A DNA stretch of 64,000 bases. It comes from an uncultured Oscillospiraceae bacterium. GTDB taxonomy: Bacteria > Bacillota > Clostridia > Oscillospirales > Oscillospiraceae. Each line of letters starts with the position of its first letter. The first letter of the stretch is position 1. The DNA is taken from positions 62,001 to 126,000 of the forward strand of contig CATLAL010000005.1 in NCBI GenBank assembly GCA_949878425.1, read 5' to 3'. A program made the translations under genes and the position numbers. Of this stretch, positions 32,356 to 40,645 are shown piece after piece. Under the pieces are notes generated by a model that was not told the origin of the DNA, did not search any database, and was given only the letters and a program-made list of their open reading frames with translations.

Positions 32356-35148
32356 ATGGCTCAGTCCAATCCCAGCGGACCGGCCCCCAAAAGCGGCCCG
32401 CCCGCACCCCGCAGGGATAAGAAAAAAACGCCGGCCCATGTGATTGTGGGACGCGTTGTAAAATGGTTCCTTCTCACCCTTTTTACCTTGGCCGTCATCG
32501 GCGTGCTCACCTGCGCCATTTTCTTCAAAATCTTCATGACCTACATCGACACCACCCTGGTGCCATCTCTTGGCGGGACGCTGAACGCCCAGGAGCTGAC
32601 CCTGTCGCTGACCTCCACGATCTACGATAAAAACGGCAAGGAGATTCTCAAGCTGTACGACAACAGCGAGAAGCAGGGCGGCAACCGGGAGCTCATCAAG
32701 TACGACGACCTGCCCGAGCACCTGATCCAGGCCCTGGTGGCCATTGAGGACAAGCGCTTCTGGACCCACCAAGGCGTGGACTGGTACGGCACCCTGGGGG
32801 CCATCAAGTCCACCGTCACCGGCGGGGCCACCCGGGGCGGCTCCACCCTCACCCAGCAGGTGCTGCGCAACATGTACGACGACACCGAGGTGACCGTCAA
32901 GCGAAAGCTCCGGGAGATTTTCCGGGCCCTGGAGTTTGAGAAGGACCCCAACGTCACCAAGGAGTATATCATCACCGAGTACCTCAACCGGGTGTTCTTC
33001 GGCCAGAGCTACTACGGCATCCAGACCGCCGCCAAGGGCTACTTTGGCAAGGACGTATCGGAGCTGACCCTGGCGGAGAGCGCCGCCATCATCGGCATTA
33101 CCAACAACCCCTCCCTCTACGACCCCTTCCGGGACGCCAAGTTCAAGCAGGAGGACGGGTCATATAAGACCTGCCGGGAGTTCAACAAGAGCCGGCAGGA
33201 GCTGATCCTGGACCAAATGTGCGAGCAGGGCTATATTGACGAGGCCGCCCGGGACGCCGCCAAGGCGGAGAAGCTCCTCTTCACCGACACCGACGAGTAC
33301 CGGATTGCCCACGGCCTGACCGTGGCCCCTCAGGAGGGGGAGGACGAGGGGAGCGAGGAGGAGACCTTTACCGGCGAGTCCTACACCTGGTTCGAGGACG
33401 CCGCCATCAATGAGGCCATCACCCTCATCCAGGAGGAGCGGGGCGTGAGCCGGGAGACCGCCTCCACCCTTCTCTACAACTCGGGCTACCACATCTATAC
33501 CACCCTGGATCCGGACATCCAGGCCATTGTGGACGAGGTGTACGAGGACCCGGCCAACTTTGACTACCCCTCTCCCTCGGGCAAGCCCCTGGACTCCGCC
33601 ATCACTGTGGTGGACCCCTACACCGGGGATGTGGTGGCCATGGCCGGCGGCGTGGGCGTCAAGACTGGCCGGCGGGGACTGAACCTGGCCACCTCCCCCC
33701 GGACCCCCGGCAGCGCCCTGAAGCCTGTGGCCGTCTACGCGCCGGCTCTGGAGTACGACGTCATTAGCCCCGGCACCGTGTGGGACGACTACCCCCTGCG
33801 GCTCAACTCCGCCCAGACCGGCGGCTATCCCAAGAACGACCCCGTGGGCTACAAGGGGTACACCACCGTGGCCTCCGGCCTCCAGCGCTCTGTGAACACC
33901 ATCGCCAGCCGCTCCCTGGAGGCCATGGGCTACAGCCGCTCCTATGAGTTTATGACCCGCAATCTGGGCTTTACCACCCTGGACGTCCGGGACCTGGCCC
34001 TGAGCCCCCTGGGGATGGGCGGCCTGACCTACGGCGTCACCACCACGGAGATGGCCGCCGCCTACGGCGCCTTTGTCAACCGGGGCACCTACTCCCGGCC
34101 CAGGATGGTCACCCGCATCGAGTCCTACGACCACTCGGAGGTGATTGTGGACAACCCGGTGCGCTCCAACACCGCCATGAAGGAGAGCACCGCCTATCTC
34201 ATGATTAAAATGCTGCGCAGCGTGATGAGCAGCCCCGGCACCGGCGCCAGGTACCGGTTCGACGGCATGAGCATGGCCGGAAAGACCGGTACCACCAACG
34301 ACAAGTATGACCGCTACTTCGCCGGCTTTACCCCCTACTACTCCGCCGCCGTGTGGGTGGGATACAAGGACAAGGCGGAGCGCATCGACTCCGGCAGAGT
34401 GAACCCGGCCGCCGCCGCCTGGCAGATGGTGATGGAAAAAATCCACGAGGGGCTGGAGGACAAGTCCTTCTTCGATAACCCCGGCGGCATCAGCAGCGTC
34501 CAGGTCTGCGCCGACTGCGGCAAGCTGCCCACCGCCCTGTGCGCCGCCGACTACCGGGGCAGCCGGGTGATCACTGTGGACTGCCAGACCAGCGCCCTGC
34601 CCACGGAGGAGTGCACCTGCCACGTGGAGGTCCAGGTCTGCGTGAACCCGGAGACCGGGGAGGCCCGCCTGGCGGGCGAGTTCTGTCCGGAGGACACGGT
34701 CCAGACCCGGGTGATGCTGGAGGGCCGGGAGTTCCTGGGCCTGCCGGGCTATGAGGTCACCCTGGAGGACGGCACGGTGACCACCAGCCGGCCCATCGAG
34801 TCCGACGACATGGCGGCCCACCTGACCTATCTCAAGACCCTGGGGCTCTGCCCGTACCACGACGAGAACTTCGACCCGGAGGCCCAGCTGCCCGGCGAGG
34901 GCGAGGAGGGCGATCCCTCCCAGCCCGGCGAGGACGGCCAGTGGCCCACCACTCCCTGGGATCCCAATCCCGGCGAGCCCGCCGATCCCACGGAGCCCTC
35001 CAACCCCGGAACCACCGAGCCGTCCGGCGGCGGAACCACGCCCGGCGAGCCGTCCGGCGGCGGAACCACGCCCGGCGAGCCGGACGGCGGCGGCCAGCCG
35101 CCGGAGCCGGACGAGCCCGACCTGCCGGCGGAACCGGAGTTACCATAG
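32356..35148 (+). CDS. Class A penicillin-binding protein (transglycosylase/transpeptidase)
   Basis: 930-residue bifunctional peptidoglycan synthase. Proline/lysine-rich cytoplasmic start, membrane anchor at about 32-58, glycosyltransferase 51 domain with catalytic E131 in VAIEDKRFW and GGSTLTQQ, then a transpeptidase domain with PGSALKP (active serine S453, K456) and the KTGT box (K643). After about residue 710 there is a cysteine-containing segment with CADCGKLP and EECTCHVEVQVC, and a Pro/Gly/Thr-rich tail with two exact 30-bp DNA repeats (35024-35083). It builds cross-linked wall outside the membrane. RBS AAAGGAGGT is upstream. Confidence 0.93.
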   Translation: MAQSNPSGPAPKSGPPAPRRDKKKTPAHVIVGRVVKWFLLTLFTLAVIGVLTCAIFFKIFMTYIDTTLVPSLGGTLNAQELTLSLTSTIYDKNGKEILKLYDNSEKQGGNRELIKYDDLPEHLIQALVAIEDKRFWTHQGVDWYGTLGAIKSTVTGGATRGGSTLTQQVLRNMYDDTEVTVKRKLREIFRALEFEKDPNVTKEYIITEYLNRVFFGQSYYGIQTAAKGYFGKDVSELTLAESAAIIGITNNPSLYDPFRDAKFKQEDGSYKTCREFNKSRQELILDQMCEQGYIDEAARDAAKAEKLLFTDTDEYRIAHGLTVAPQEGEDEGSEEETFTGESYTWFEDAAINEAITLIQEERGVSRETASTLLYNSGYHIYTTLDPDIQAIVDEVYEDPANFDYPSPSGKPLDSAITVVDPYTGDVVAMAGGVGVKTGRRGLNLATSPRTPGSALKPVAVYAPALEYDVISPGTVWDDYPLRLNSAQTGGYPKNDPVGYKGYTTVASGLQRSVNTIASRSLEAMGYSRSYEFMTRNLGFTTLDVRDLALSPLGMGGLTYGVTTTEMAAAYGAFVNRGTYSRPRMVTRIESYDHSEVIVDNPVRSNTAMKESTAYLMIKMLRSVMSSPGTGARYRFDGMSMAGKTGTTNDKYDRYFAGFTPYYSAAVWVGYKDKAERIDSGRVNPAAAAWQMVMEKIHEGLEDKSFFDNPGGISSVQVCADCGKLPTALCAADYRGSRVITVDCQTSALPTEECTCHVEVQVCVNPETGEARLAGEFCPEDTVQTRVMLEGREFLGLPGYEVTLEDGTVTTSRPIESDDMAAHLTYLKTLGLCPYHDENFDPEAQLPGEGEEGDPSQPGEDGQWPTTPWDPNPGEPADPTEPSNPGTTEPSGGGTTPGEPSGGGTTPGEPDGGGQPPEPDEPDLPAEPELP

Positions 35149-35174
35149 GTGGCCGGAGGGCCGCCGGAATACCA

Positions 35175-35213
35175 GGAGAAGCCAGCGCATGGAAGGCGCT
35201 GGCTTCTCCCTTT
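35175..35213 (+). terminator. Terminator of the PBP gene
   Basis: GGAGAAGCCAGCGC, 7-base loop, GCGCTGGCTTCTCC, then CTTTG. The following 35214-35432 holds repeat-like text (AGGGCCTGTTC and nearby dyads) and no gene. Confidence 0.7.
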
Positions 35214-35432
35214 GAGGGCAGGCATGCGGCAGGCGTGTGTAGGGACAGGCAGCGCCCGCCAGCGAGATATAGTGAATAGAGCTGAAAACTAGGGCCTGTT
35301 CACATAAGGCGAAACGCGGGCCTTTTCGGCCAATTCTGCCGTCTGACGCGTTAAAAATTTTTGACGTACAATGCTGGCCACTACACGATGCTGCGAGCTT
35401 GGATGATTGCTACAGAAAATTTTCAGGGACCG

Positions 35433-35460
35433 CGAAACCTCTCCTTCCCGTTTCCGACTA
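35433..35460 (+). promoter_or_regulatory. Candidate ECF sigma promoter upstream of the sigma factor
   Basis: CGAAAC (35433-35438), 16 bases, CGAC (35455-35458). This matches the general ECF pattern TGAAAC-N16-CGT(A/C), in keeping with autoregulation of the sigma gene that starts 35 bases later. Confidence 0.45.
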
Positions 35461-35495
35461 TAGGTGCAGCAGAGCACAGAAAAGGAGGAGATTCC

Positions 35496-36140
35496 ATGGA
35501 GCGTCAACAGACCGTCCGCCTGGACTGGCGGCAGGCGGACCGTGCCCCGGAGCGGGCGGAGAAGGGGGGGAGGAAAGCCTTGGAGGACCAGACGATCATT
35601 GAGCTGTACTGGCGGCGGGACGAGGAGGCCGTCCGGGCCACGGCGGAGAAGTACGGCGGCTACTGCCGCAGCATTGCCCGCAATTTCTTGGCGGACCGGC
35701 GGGACCAGGAGGAGTGCGTCAACGACACCTGGGTGGGGGCCTGGAACGCCATGCCGCCCCACCGGCCCGGCCGTCTGCGGCTGTTTCTGGGGAAAATCAC
35801 CAGGAGCCTGGCCTGCGACGCCCTCCGCTCCCAAACCGCCGCCAAGCGGGGCGGCGGGGCGTATCCGGAGGCCCTGGAGGAGCTCTCGGAGTGCCTGCCG
35901 GCGGCCTCAGACGTGGACCGGGCGGTGGAGGGCCGGGAGCTGGAGCGGCTCATCAACCGGTTCCTCCACACCCTGCCGGAGCGCGCCTGCGGCGTCTTTC
36001 TGCGGCGGTACTGGTACGCGGAGCCCCTGGAGGCCATCGCGGAGCGCTGCGGCATGGGGGAGGGGGCCGTGAAGAGCAGCCTCTTCCGCACCCGGAGGAA
36101 GCTGCGGGCCTATCTGGAGAAGGAGGGAATCGCGCTATGA
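35496..36140 (+). CDS. ECF-type sigma-70 family RNA polymerase sigma factor
   Basis: 214 residues. Region 2 is seen as YWRRDEEAVRATAEKYGGYC and DQEECVNDTWVGAWNAMPP (about residues 45-95), region 4 as a C-terminal HTH with ERCGMGEGAVKSSLFRTRRK. It directs polymerase to stress or envelope genes when released by its partner. A 30-residue Arg-rich N-terminus precedes region 2. ATG at 35496 is set by AAAGGAGGAG; the longer in-frame reading is not supported. Stop overlaps the next start (ATGA), so it is coupled to a membrane protein that is probably its anti-sigma. Confidence 0.9.
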   Translation: MERQQTVRLDWRQADRAPERAEKGGRKALEDQTIIELYWRRDEEAVRATAEKYGGYCRSIARNFLADRRDQEECVNDTWVGAWNAMPPHRPGRLRLFLGKITRSLACDALRSQTAAKRGGGAYPEALEELSECLPAASDVDRAVEGRELERLINRFLHTLPERACGVFLRRYWYAEPLEAIAERCGMGEGAVKSSLFRTRRKLRAYLEKEGIAL

Positions 36141-37177
36141 CGAGAGAGGAAAAGCTTTTTGCCGCCATCGGCGGCGCGGACGAGGCCCTGCTGGAGCGCA
36201 GCGAGGGAGGACGCCGGAGCTCCTGGAGGGCCTGGGGGGCGGCTCTGGCGGCGTGCCTGCTGCTGGCGGTCCTGCTGTGGACGATGCTGCCCAAATCCCC
36301 GGCGGCGGACCCGCCGGACGTCCCCCCGGTCCAAACCAATCCGCTTCCCCCGGTGCAGGCGGACCCGATCCCCGACGGCTGGCCCCAGGGGGAGGAGACG
36401 GTCCACCTCCTGCAATTGCGCGTCCCGGCGGAGGAGCCGGCCTTCCGGATCTATATCAACAAGGAGAGCTATTCCACCTACGAGCAGGACGGGGTCTACG
36501 TCGTCCGCCCCCTCCAGCAGCCGGAGGGTACGCCGGAGTGCGCCCTGGCCATCTCCTACCTGCCCGGGACCACGGCGGAGGAGGCGGCACAGCAGGTGCT
36601 GGAGCGGCTGGAGGCCCGGTATGAGCGGGCGGAGGAGGTTCCCGGCCCCCCCAACGGCTGGTATGACGTATCGGAGGAGGAGCGCTGCCTCTTCGCCAGC
36701 GACGGCGACGCCTGGGACGACGCCCAGCGGGAGGTCTGGATCCGTCCCGACGGCCAGGGGGGCGTCTTTGTCCTGGAGGCCGGCTACTTCCTGGAGGCCG
36801 CAGAGGGCCACGGGGCCCGGTTTGTGGACATGATGCGCTCCTTTGCCGTCGAGAGCGGGCAGGGCGGCGACGCCTGGTCGGAGGAGCTGCGGCGGGAGGC
36901 GGAGCGGCTGGCGGAGGCCGTCTTTGCCGACGACCTCTCCGGCGTGGAGGACCTGCTCTCCCCGGAGGCGGAGATCGACGGCTACGGGGAGGACGTGTCC
37001 GCCTATGTCAGTATGACCTGCATCGACTGCACCGTCTCCGGCGGGGAGGAGCCCCTTACCGCCACCGCCTCCGTCAAACACCGCCTGGGCGGCGAGGACA
37101 GCTATACCTTCCTCACCATCGGCCTCACCTGGCGGGAGGGACGCTGGCAGGCGGACTGGGCCGGACTGGAGAAATAA
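36137..37177 (+). CDS. Single-pass membrane protein, probable anti-sigma factor
   Basis: 346 residues: a cytoplasmic start MTREEKLFAAIGGADEALLE of the kind found in these putative anti-sigma proteins, one membrane segment at about 33-51, a proline-rich linker with repeated PPVQ/PVQAD, then an extracellular region of two parts without a domain I know. No zinc-finger HxxxCxxC is present. Assignment as anti-sigma rests on the 4-base overlap with the sigma gene and on topology. A longer upstream frame lies inside the sigma gene and is a shadow. Confidence 0.65.
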   Translation: MTREEKLFAAIGGADEALLERSEGGRRSSWRAWGAALAACLLLAVLLWTMLPKSPAADPPDVPPVQTNPLPPVQADPIPDGWPQGEETVHLLQLRVPAEEPAFRIYINKESYSTYEQDGVYVVRPLQQPEGTPECALAISYLPGTTAEEAAQQVLERLEARYERAEEVPGPPNGWYDVSEEERCLFASDGDAWDDAQREVWIRPDGQGGVFVLEAGYFLEAAEGHGARFVDMMRSFAVESGQGGDAWSEELRREAERLAEAVFADDLSGVEDLLSPEAEIDGYGEDVSAYVSMTCIDCTVSGGEEPLTATASVKHRLGGEDSYTFLTIGLTWREGRWQADWAGLEK

Positions 37178-37191
37178 CGGCTTCCTAACCA

Positions 37192-37252
37192 TATAGTCAA
37201 CGCAGCGAAAAAGCGGCGCGAGGCCCGCCGGGATCATTCCGGCGGGCCTCGC
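37192..37252. terminator. ATAGTC repeat edge and convergent terminator
   Basis: GCGAGGCCCGCCGG, 7-base loop, CCGGCGGGCCTCGC (37218-37252) between the convergent anti-sigma and pta genes. It is preceded by ATAGTCAACGCAGCGAAAAA, related to the element at 45184. Confidence 0.55.
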
Positions 37253-37299
37253 TGTTCGGGACAACTGAGCCGTCCCGCGGCTTCTTACAAGAAAAAGGA

Positions 37300-38313
37300 T
37301 TACTTCATCCCGGCGGTGATAATGGCCATCTTGTAGACCTCCTCGGCGTTGCAGCCCCGGGAGAGGTCGTTGATGGGGGCGTTGAGGCCCTGGAGGATGG
37401 GGCCGTAGGCCTCGTAGCCGCCCAGGCGCTGGGCGATCTTATAGCCGATGTTGCCGGACTCGATGTTGGGGAATACGAAGGTGTTGGCGTAGCCGGCCAC
37501 CTTGCTGCCGGGGAACTTCAGCTGGCCCACGGTGGGACTGACGGCGGCGTCGAACTGCATCTCGCCGTCAATGGCGAACTCGGGGGCCAGCTCCTGGGCG
37601 GCCTTGACGGCGGCGGCGGAGAGGGGCACGGTAGCGCCCTTGCCGGAGCCCTTGGTGGAGAAGGAGAGCATGGCGACCTTGGGCTGGATGCCGAAGAACT
37701 GGGCCGTGCGGGCGGACTCCACGGCCACCTCCGCCAGCTTCTGGGCGGCGGAAACAGCGACGTTGCCCTCCTTGTCCAGGCTGTCCTCGTAGGAGATGTT
37801 AATGGCGCAGTCGCCCATGCAGAGCATCCGCAGCGCCTCGTCGCCGGTGTCCCGCTTCAGGATAAAGCAGGAGGAGACCAGGTGGGCGCCGGGCTTGGTC
37901 TTGATGAGCTGGAGGGCGGGACGGACGGTGTCCGCGGTGGAGTAGGTGGCGCCGCCCAGCAGGGCGTCCGCCTTGCCCAGCTTCACCAGCATGGTGCCAA
38001 AGTAGTTGCCCTTCTTCAGCGCGGCGCGGCACTCGTCCTCGCTCATCTTGCCCCTGCGCAGCTCCACCATCTTGGACACCATCTCGTCCATACCGGGGTA
38101 GGTCTCCGGATCGAGAATCTCCGCGCCGGAGACGTCAAAGCCGTTTTTCTCCGCGGCGGCCTTTACCTCGCCCACATTGCCCACCAGGATCACGTTCATC
38201 AGGTCCTCCCGCATCAGGCGCTGGGCGGCCTCCTGGATGCGGGCGTCAGGGCCCTCCGTAAACACAATGGTGCGGCGGTTTTCCTTCAGATTTTTCAAAA
38301 GAGCGGTAAACAT
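37300..38313 (-). CDS. pta: Phosphate acetyltransferase
   Basis: 337-residue phosphotransacetylase of the short (Pta domain only) type, converting acetyl-CoA and phosphate to acetyl-phosphate (EC 2.3.1.8) for ATP formation by fermentation. Motifs include IVFTEGPDARIQEAA, GGATYSTADTVRPALQ, LSFSTKGSGKG and ANTFVFPNIESGNIGYK. Start at 38311-38313 is set by ACGGAGG; the longer reading upstream crosses the promoter. No acetate kinase gene is adjacent. Own sigma-A promoter at 38392-38420. Confidence 0.95.
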   Translation of the reverse strand: MFTALLKNLKENRRTIVFTEGPDARIQEAAQRLMREDLMNVILVGNVGEVKAAAEKNGFDVSGAEILDPETYPGMDEMVSKMVELRRGKMSEDECRAALKKGNYFGTMLVKLGKADALLGGATYSTADTVRPALQLIKTKPGAHLVSSCFILKRDTGDEALRMLCMGDCAINISYEDSLDKEGNVAVSAAQKLAEVAVESARTAQFFGIQPKVAMLSFSTKGSGKGATVPLSAAAVKAAQELAPEFAIDGEMQFDAAVSPTVGQLKFPGSKVAGYANTFVFPNIESGNIGYKIAQRLGGYEAYGPILQGLNAPINDLSRGCNAEEVYKMAIITAGMK

Positions 38314-38391
38314 GGCGCATTCCTCCGTTTTTTGTTGTACCGGGCGGACCGGTATCCCGTGATACGGCCCGGGTCCCCGCAGGCTGGCTCC

Positions 38392-38420
38392 ATTATACAC
38401 CACCGGGCGGCGTTCCTCAA
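38392..38420 (-). promoter_or_regulatory. Promoter of pta
   Basis: TTGAGG (38415-38420), 17 bases, consensus TATAAT (38392-38397) on the minus strand. Confidence 0.75.
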
Positions 38421-38470
38421 CGTTAAAAATGAAATATTGGGCAAAAAATTGGGGCACGCCCGAGGACGAT

Positions 38471-38558
38471 ATAGTCAACACACCTGAAAAAAGGGCGTTT
38501 TGCGTATCCAGCGAGCCGGTGGCCCGCTGGATACGCAAAGAGCGTGTGTGTTGTCTAT
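38471..38558. repeat. Nested inverted repeat between pta and atp operon
   Basis: Outer ends ATAGTCAACACAC/GTGTGTGTTGTCTAT and an inner perfect stem TTTGCGTATCCAGCG/CGCTGGATACGCAAA. MITE-like, noncoding; shares ATAGTCAAC with the elements at 37192 and 45184. The rest of the gap (38559-38754) has short GC dyads such as CTGCGGCGC/GCGCCGCAG and no gene. Confidence 0.6.
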
Positions 38559-38754
38559 GAGGTCTAAAGCCGAGCCGCTTTTGCGGCTCCTGCGGCGCAG
38601 TGCGCCGCAGGACTTGAAAAGAACCAAAGGATTCTTTTCTTTGACTGGGCGCTGTTCGGGCATGTTAACATTTTTCAAGCAAGCCCTATAAATCTGCCTG
38701 AAAATCCCGGCGTTTCCCCGGGGATTTCTTAGCGAAATCTTGCGGCGGCGCCGC

Positions 38755-38783
38755 TTGACACAGGCGGCGCCCCGTGCTATAGT
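38755..38783 (+). promoter_or_regulatory. Promoter of the ATP synthase operon
   Basis: Consensus TTGACA (38755-38760), 17 bases, TATAGT (38778-38783); 42 bases upstream of atpB. Confidence 0.8.
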
Positions 38784-38824
38784 CAAGTAGGTTTAAACGT
38801 AAAGGAAAGGAGAGATCCAACGAA

Positions 38825-39664
38825 ATGGACAGGAGAAAGCGGACGGCGCGACTGCTTTGGTTTGCCGCCGCCGCGCTGGTTTTTCTTGTTGGAGCGATCT
38901 GTACGGGCGGCGGCGGAAAGCATGAGAGCATCCAGGAGACCATGCGGGACGCGGTGCTGCATACGTCCGCGCGGATCCGTTTTTTTGGCCTGGACGTCAA
39001 CCCTGGGCTGCTGTCCGCTTTTACCGTGACGGGAGTTCTGATTCTTTTTGCCCTGCTGGTGCGGCTTCTGGCCATCCCCCGCTTCCGGTATGTGCCCGGG
39101 CGGTTCCAGCTGCTGCTAGAACAGGCGGTGGGACTCTTCGACGGCCTGGCCAGATCCAACAGCCCCCACCGCTGCGGCTTTTTGGGGGCCTACGTCTTTG
39201 CCGCGGGGACCTACATATTCGTGGGCACGCTTTTTGAGCTGCTGGGCGTCCAGGCCGTTACCACGGCGGGGGCCTCCGTCTCCCTGCCGGCGCCCCTGTC
39301 GGATATCAACGGGGCCATCGCCCTGGGGTGTCTGAGCTACTGCGTCATCCTCTCCGGAGGAATTGCCGGAAACGGGCTGCGGGGCGTGGGGAGGGCGCTG
39401 AAGGATTTCTCCCTGCCCATCTCCATGAGCTTCCGGATGTTCGGCGCGCTGCTCAGCGGCGCGCTGGTGACGGAGCTGGTCTACTACTACATCCATCTGA
39501 GCTTCGTGCTGCCGGTGGTGGTGGGGGTGCTCTTCACCCTGCTCCACGCGCTCATTCAGGCCTACGTGCTCACCATGCTCACCGCCCTCTTCTACGGCGA
39601 GGTCTCCGAGCCGTCCCACAAAAAGGAAAAGCCGGCCAAAAAACGTCAAAGACAGCGAGCTTAG
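38825..39664 (+). CDS. atpB: F0F1 ATP synthase subunit a
   Basis: 279-residue membrane subunit forming the ion half-channels next to the c-ring. Multiple hydrophobic segments are seen, and the essential-arginine helix reads DFSLPISMSFRMFGALLSGA, with the conserved arginine in SFRMFG; the last helix is LHALIQAYVLTMLTALFYG. RBS AAAGGAGAG lies about 10 bases upstream. First gene of the operon. There is no atpI-like gene in front, and a palindromic repeat is inserted between it and atpE. Confidence 0.93.
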   Translation: MDRRKRTARLLWFAAAALVFLVGAICTGGGGKHESIQETMRDAVLHTSARIRFFGLDVNPGLLSAFTVTGVLILFALLVRLLAIPRFRYVPGRFQLLLEQAVGLFDGLARSNSPHRCGFLGAYVFAAGTYIFVGTLFELLGVQAVTTAGASVSLPAPLSDINGAIALGCLSYCVILSGGIAGNGLRGVGRALKDFSLPISMSFRMFGALLSGALVTELVYYYIHLSFVLPVVVGVLFTLLHALIQAYVLTMLTALFYGEVSEPSHKKEKPAKKRQRQRA

Positions 39665-39676
39665 ATGAGATTCGTT

Positions 39677-39754
39677 TGTAGGGGCGGGCGCTGCCCGCCC
39701 GCAGGATACCGCGAATTTTCCGTTAGAAACGGGTGAGCGCTGCTCGCCCCTACA
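39677..39754. repeat. GTAGGGGC palindromic repeat inside the atp operon
   Basis: TGTAGGGGCGGGCGCTGCCC at the left, GCGCTGCTCGCCCCTACA at the right, with GAATTTTCCGTTAG in the middle. Same family ends as 13332-13414. It lies in the 130-base atpB-atpE gap and should fold in the mRNA. Confidence 0.7.
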
Positions 39755-39794
39755 CCCTATACATCTATCTATAATACATTGGAGGAATATTCCC

Positions 39795-40148
39795 ATGAAA
39801 ACAATCTGGAAGCATGTTTTTGCCGCGCTGCTGGCGCTGCTGGTAATGAGCGCTGCCGCTGTGCCCGCCCTGGCGGCGGAGGAGGACGTTCCCAGCGAGG
39901 CCGCGGCGGCGGAGGAGGATCTTACCATCTCCGGCAAGGCCCTGGCCGCCGCCATCGTGGTGGGCCTGGCCGCCGCCGGCGGCGCCATCGCCATGGGCAT
40001 GGGCATCGCGAAATCCGTGGACGGAATCTCCCGCCAGCCGGAGGCTGAGGGGAAGATCCGCACCACCCTGATGCTGGGTCTGGTATTCGTTGAGACCGTG
40101 GTCATCTACGCCCTCATTGTGGCAATCCTCATTATCTTCGTGCTGTAG
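39795..40148 (+). CDS. atpE: F0F1 ATP synthase subunit c with N-terminal extension
   Basis: 117 residues instead of the usual 75-90. Residues 1-28 look like a cleavable signal peptide (KHVFAALLALLVMSAAAVPALA-type; the end is PALAAEE), followed by an acidic stretch, then the two c-ring helices. The ion-binding glutamate is in LVFVETVVIY. Compared with Na+-binding c subunits, the first-helix glutamine is replaced by methionine (GGAIAMGMGIAKS) and the Ser/Thr after the glutamate is T-V, so proton coupling is more likely than sodium. RBS TTGGAGG precedes the ATG. Confidence 0.9.
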   Translation: MKTIWKHVFAALLALLVMSAAAVPALAAEEDVPSEAAAAEEDLTISGKALAAAIVVGLAAAGGAIAMGMGIAKSVDGISRQPEAEGKIRTTLMLGLVFVETVVIYALIVAILIIFVL

Positions 40149-40159
40149 GAGGCGCTCCC

Positions 40160-40645
40160 ATGCCGTTGAATATTGATTTCCAGCAGATTTTTCTCCATCT
40201 GCTGAACTTTACCATCCTCCTCGGGGCCCTCTACTTCCTGCTCTACGCCCCGGTAAAGGACTTTATGGCCAAACGCACGGCCCACTACGAGGACCTGGAC
40301 CGCCAGGCCAGAGAGCGCCTGGCGGAGGCGGAGCGCTCCCGGGAGGCCTGCCGGCAGAGGCTGGACCAGGCGGACGAGGAGATCCGGCAAAAGAACGAGC
40401 AGGCCCAACAGGCGGCCCTGGACGCCGCCGGGGCCCAGCTCAGCCAGGCCCGGGCGGAGGCGGAGCGTATCCTTGCCAGGGCCCGGGCGGACGCCCAGGC
40501 GGAGCGGGAGCGCATCACCGGCGAGGCCCAAAAGGAGATCCCAGAGCTGGTGGCCCAGGCGGTGGAGAAGCTGGTCCTGGAGAACACCTCCGCGGTCTAC
40601 AACCAGTTTTTAGCGGCGGTCGGGGAGGAGAACGGGGATGCGTGA
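40160..40645 (+). CDS. atpF: F0F1 ATP synthase subunit b
   Basis: 161-residue peripheral stalk subunit: one N-terminal membrane helix (about residues 12-30, [17 protein letters not shown]), then a long charged, Ala/Glu/Arg-rich helix that dimerises and reaches F1. Standard length. Starts 11 bases after atpE and overlaps atpA by 8 bases. In this operon it must dock on the delta-like domain carried by the alpha subunit, since no separate delta gene exists. Confidence 0.92.
   Translation: MPLNIDFQQIFLHLLNFTILLGALYFLLYAPVKDFMAKRTAHYEDLDRQARERLAEAERSREACRQRLDQADEEIRQKNEQAQQAALDAAGAQLSQARAEAERILARARADAQAERERITGEAQKEIPELVAQAVEKLVLENTSAVYNQFLAAVGEENGDA

Noticed and set aside
32127..32357. 76-residue minus-strand ORF with normal-looking composition
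   Set aside because: It covers the PBP promoter and leader, has no ribosome site and no family resemblance.
33160..34860. 566-residue minus-strand ORF inside the PBP gene
   Set aside because: Antisense of the transpeptidase domain; composition-driven open frame.
36000..37264. Minus-strand ORFs opposite the anti-sigma gene
   Set aside because: Shadows; the plus-strand pair has overlapping start-stop, RBS and domain signals.
39795..40148. Sodium-type ATP synthase
   Set aside because: The c subunit lacks the Gln and Ser/Thr ligands seen in Na+-binding rings, so a Na+ claim is not supported.
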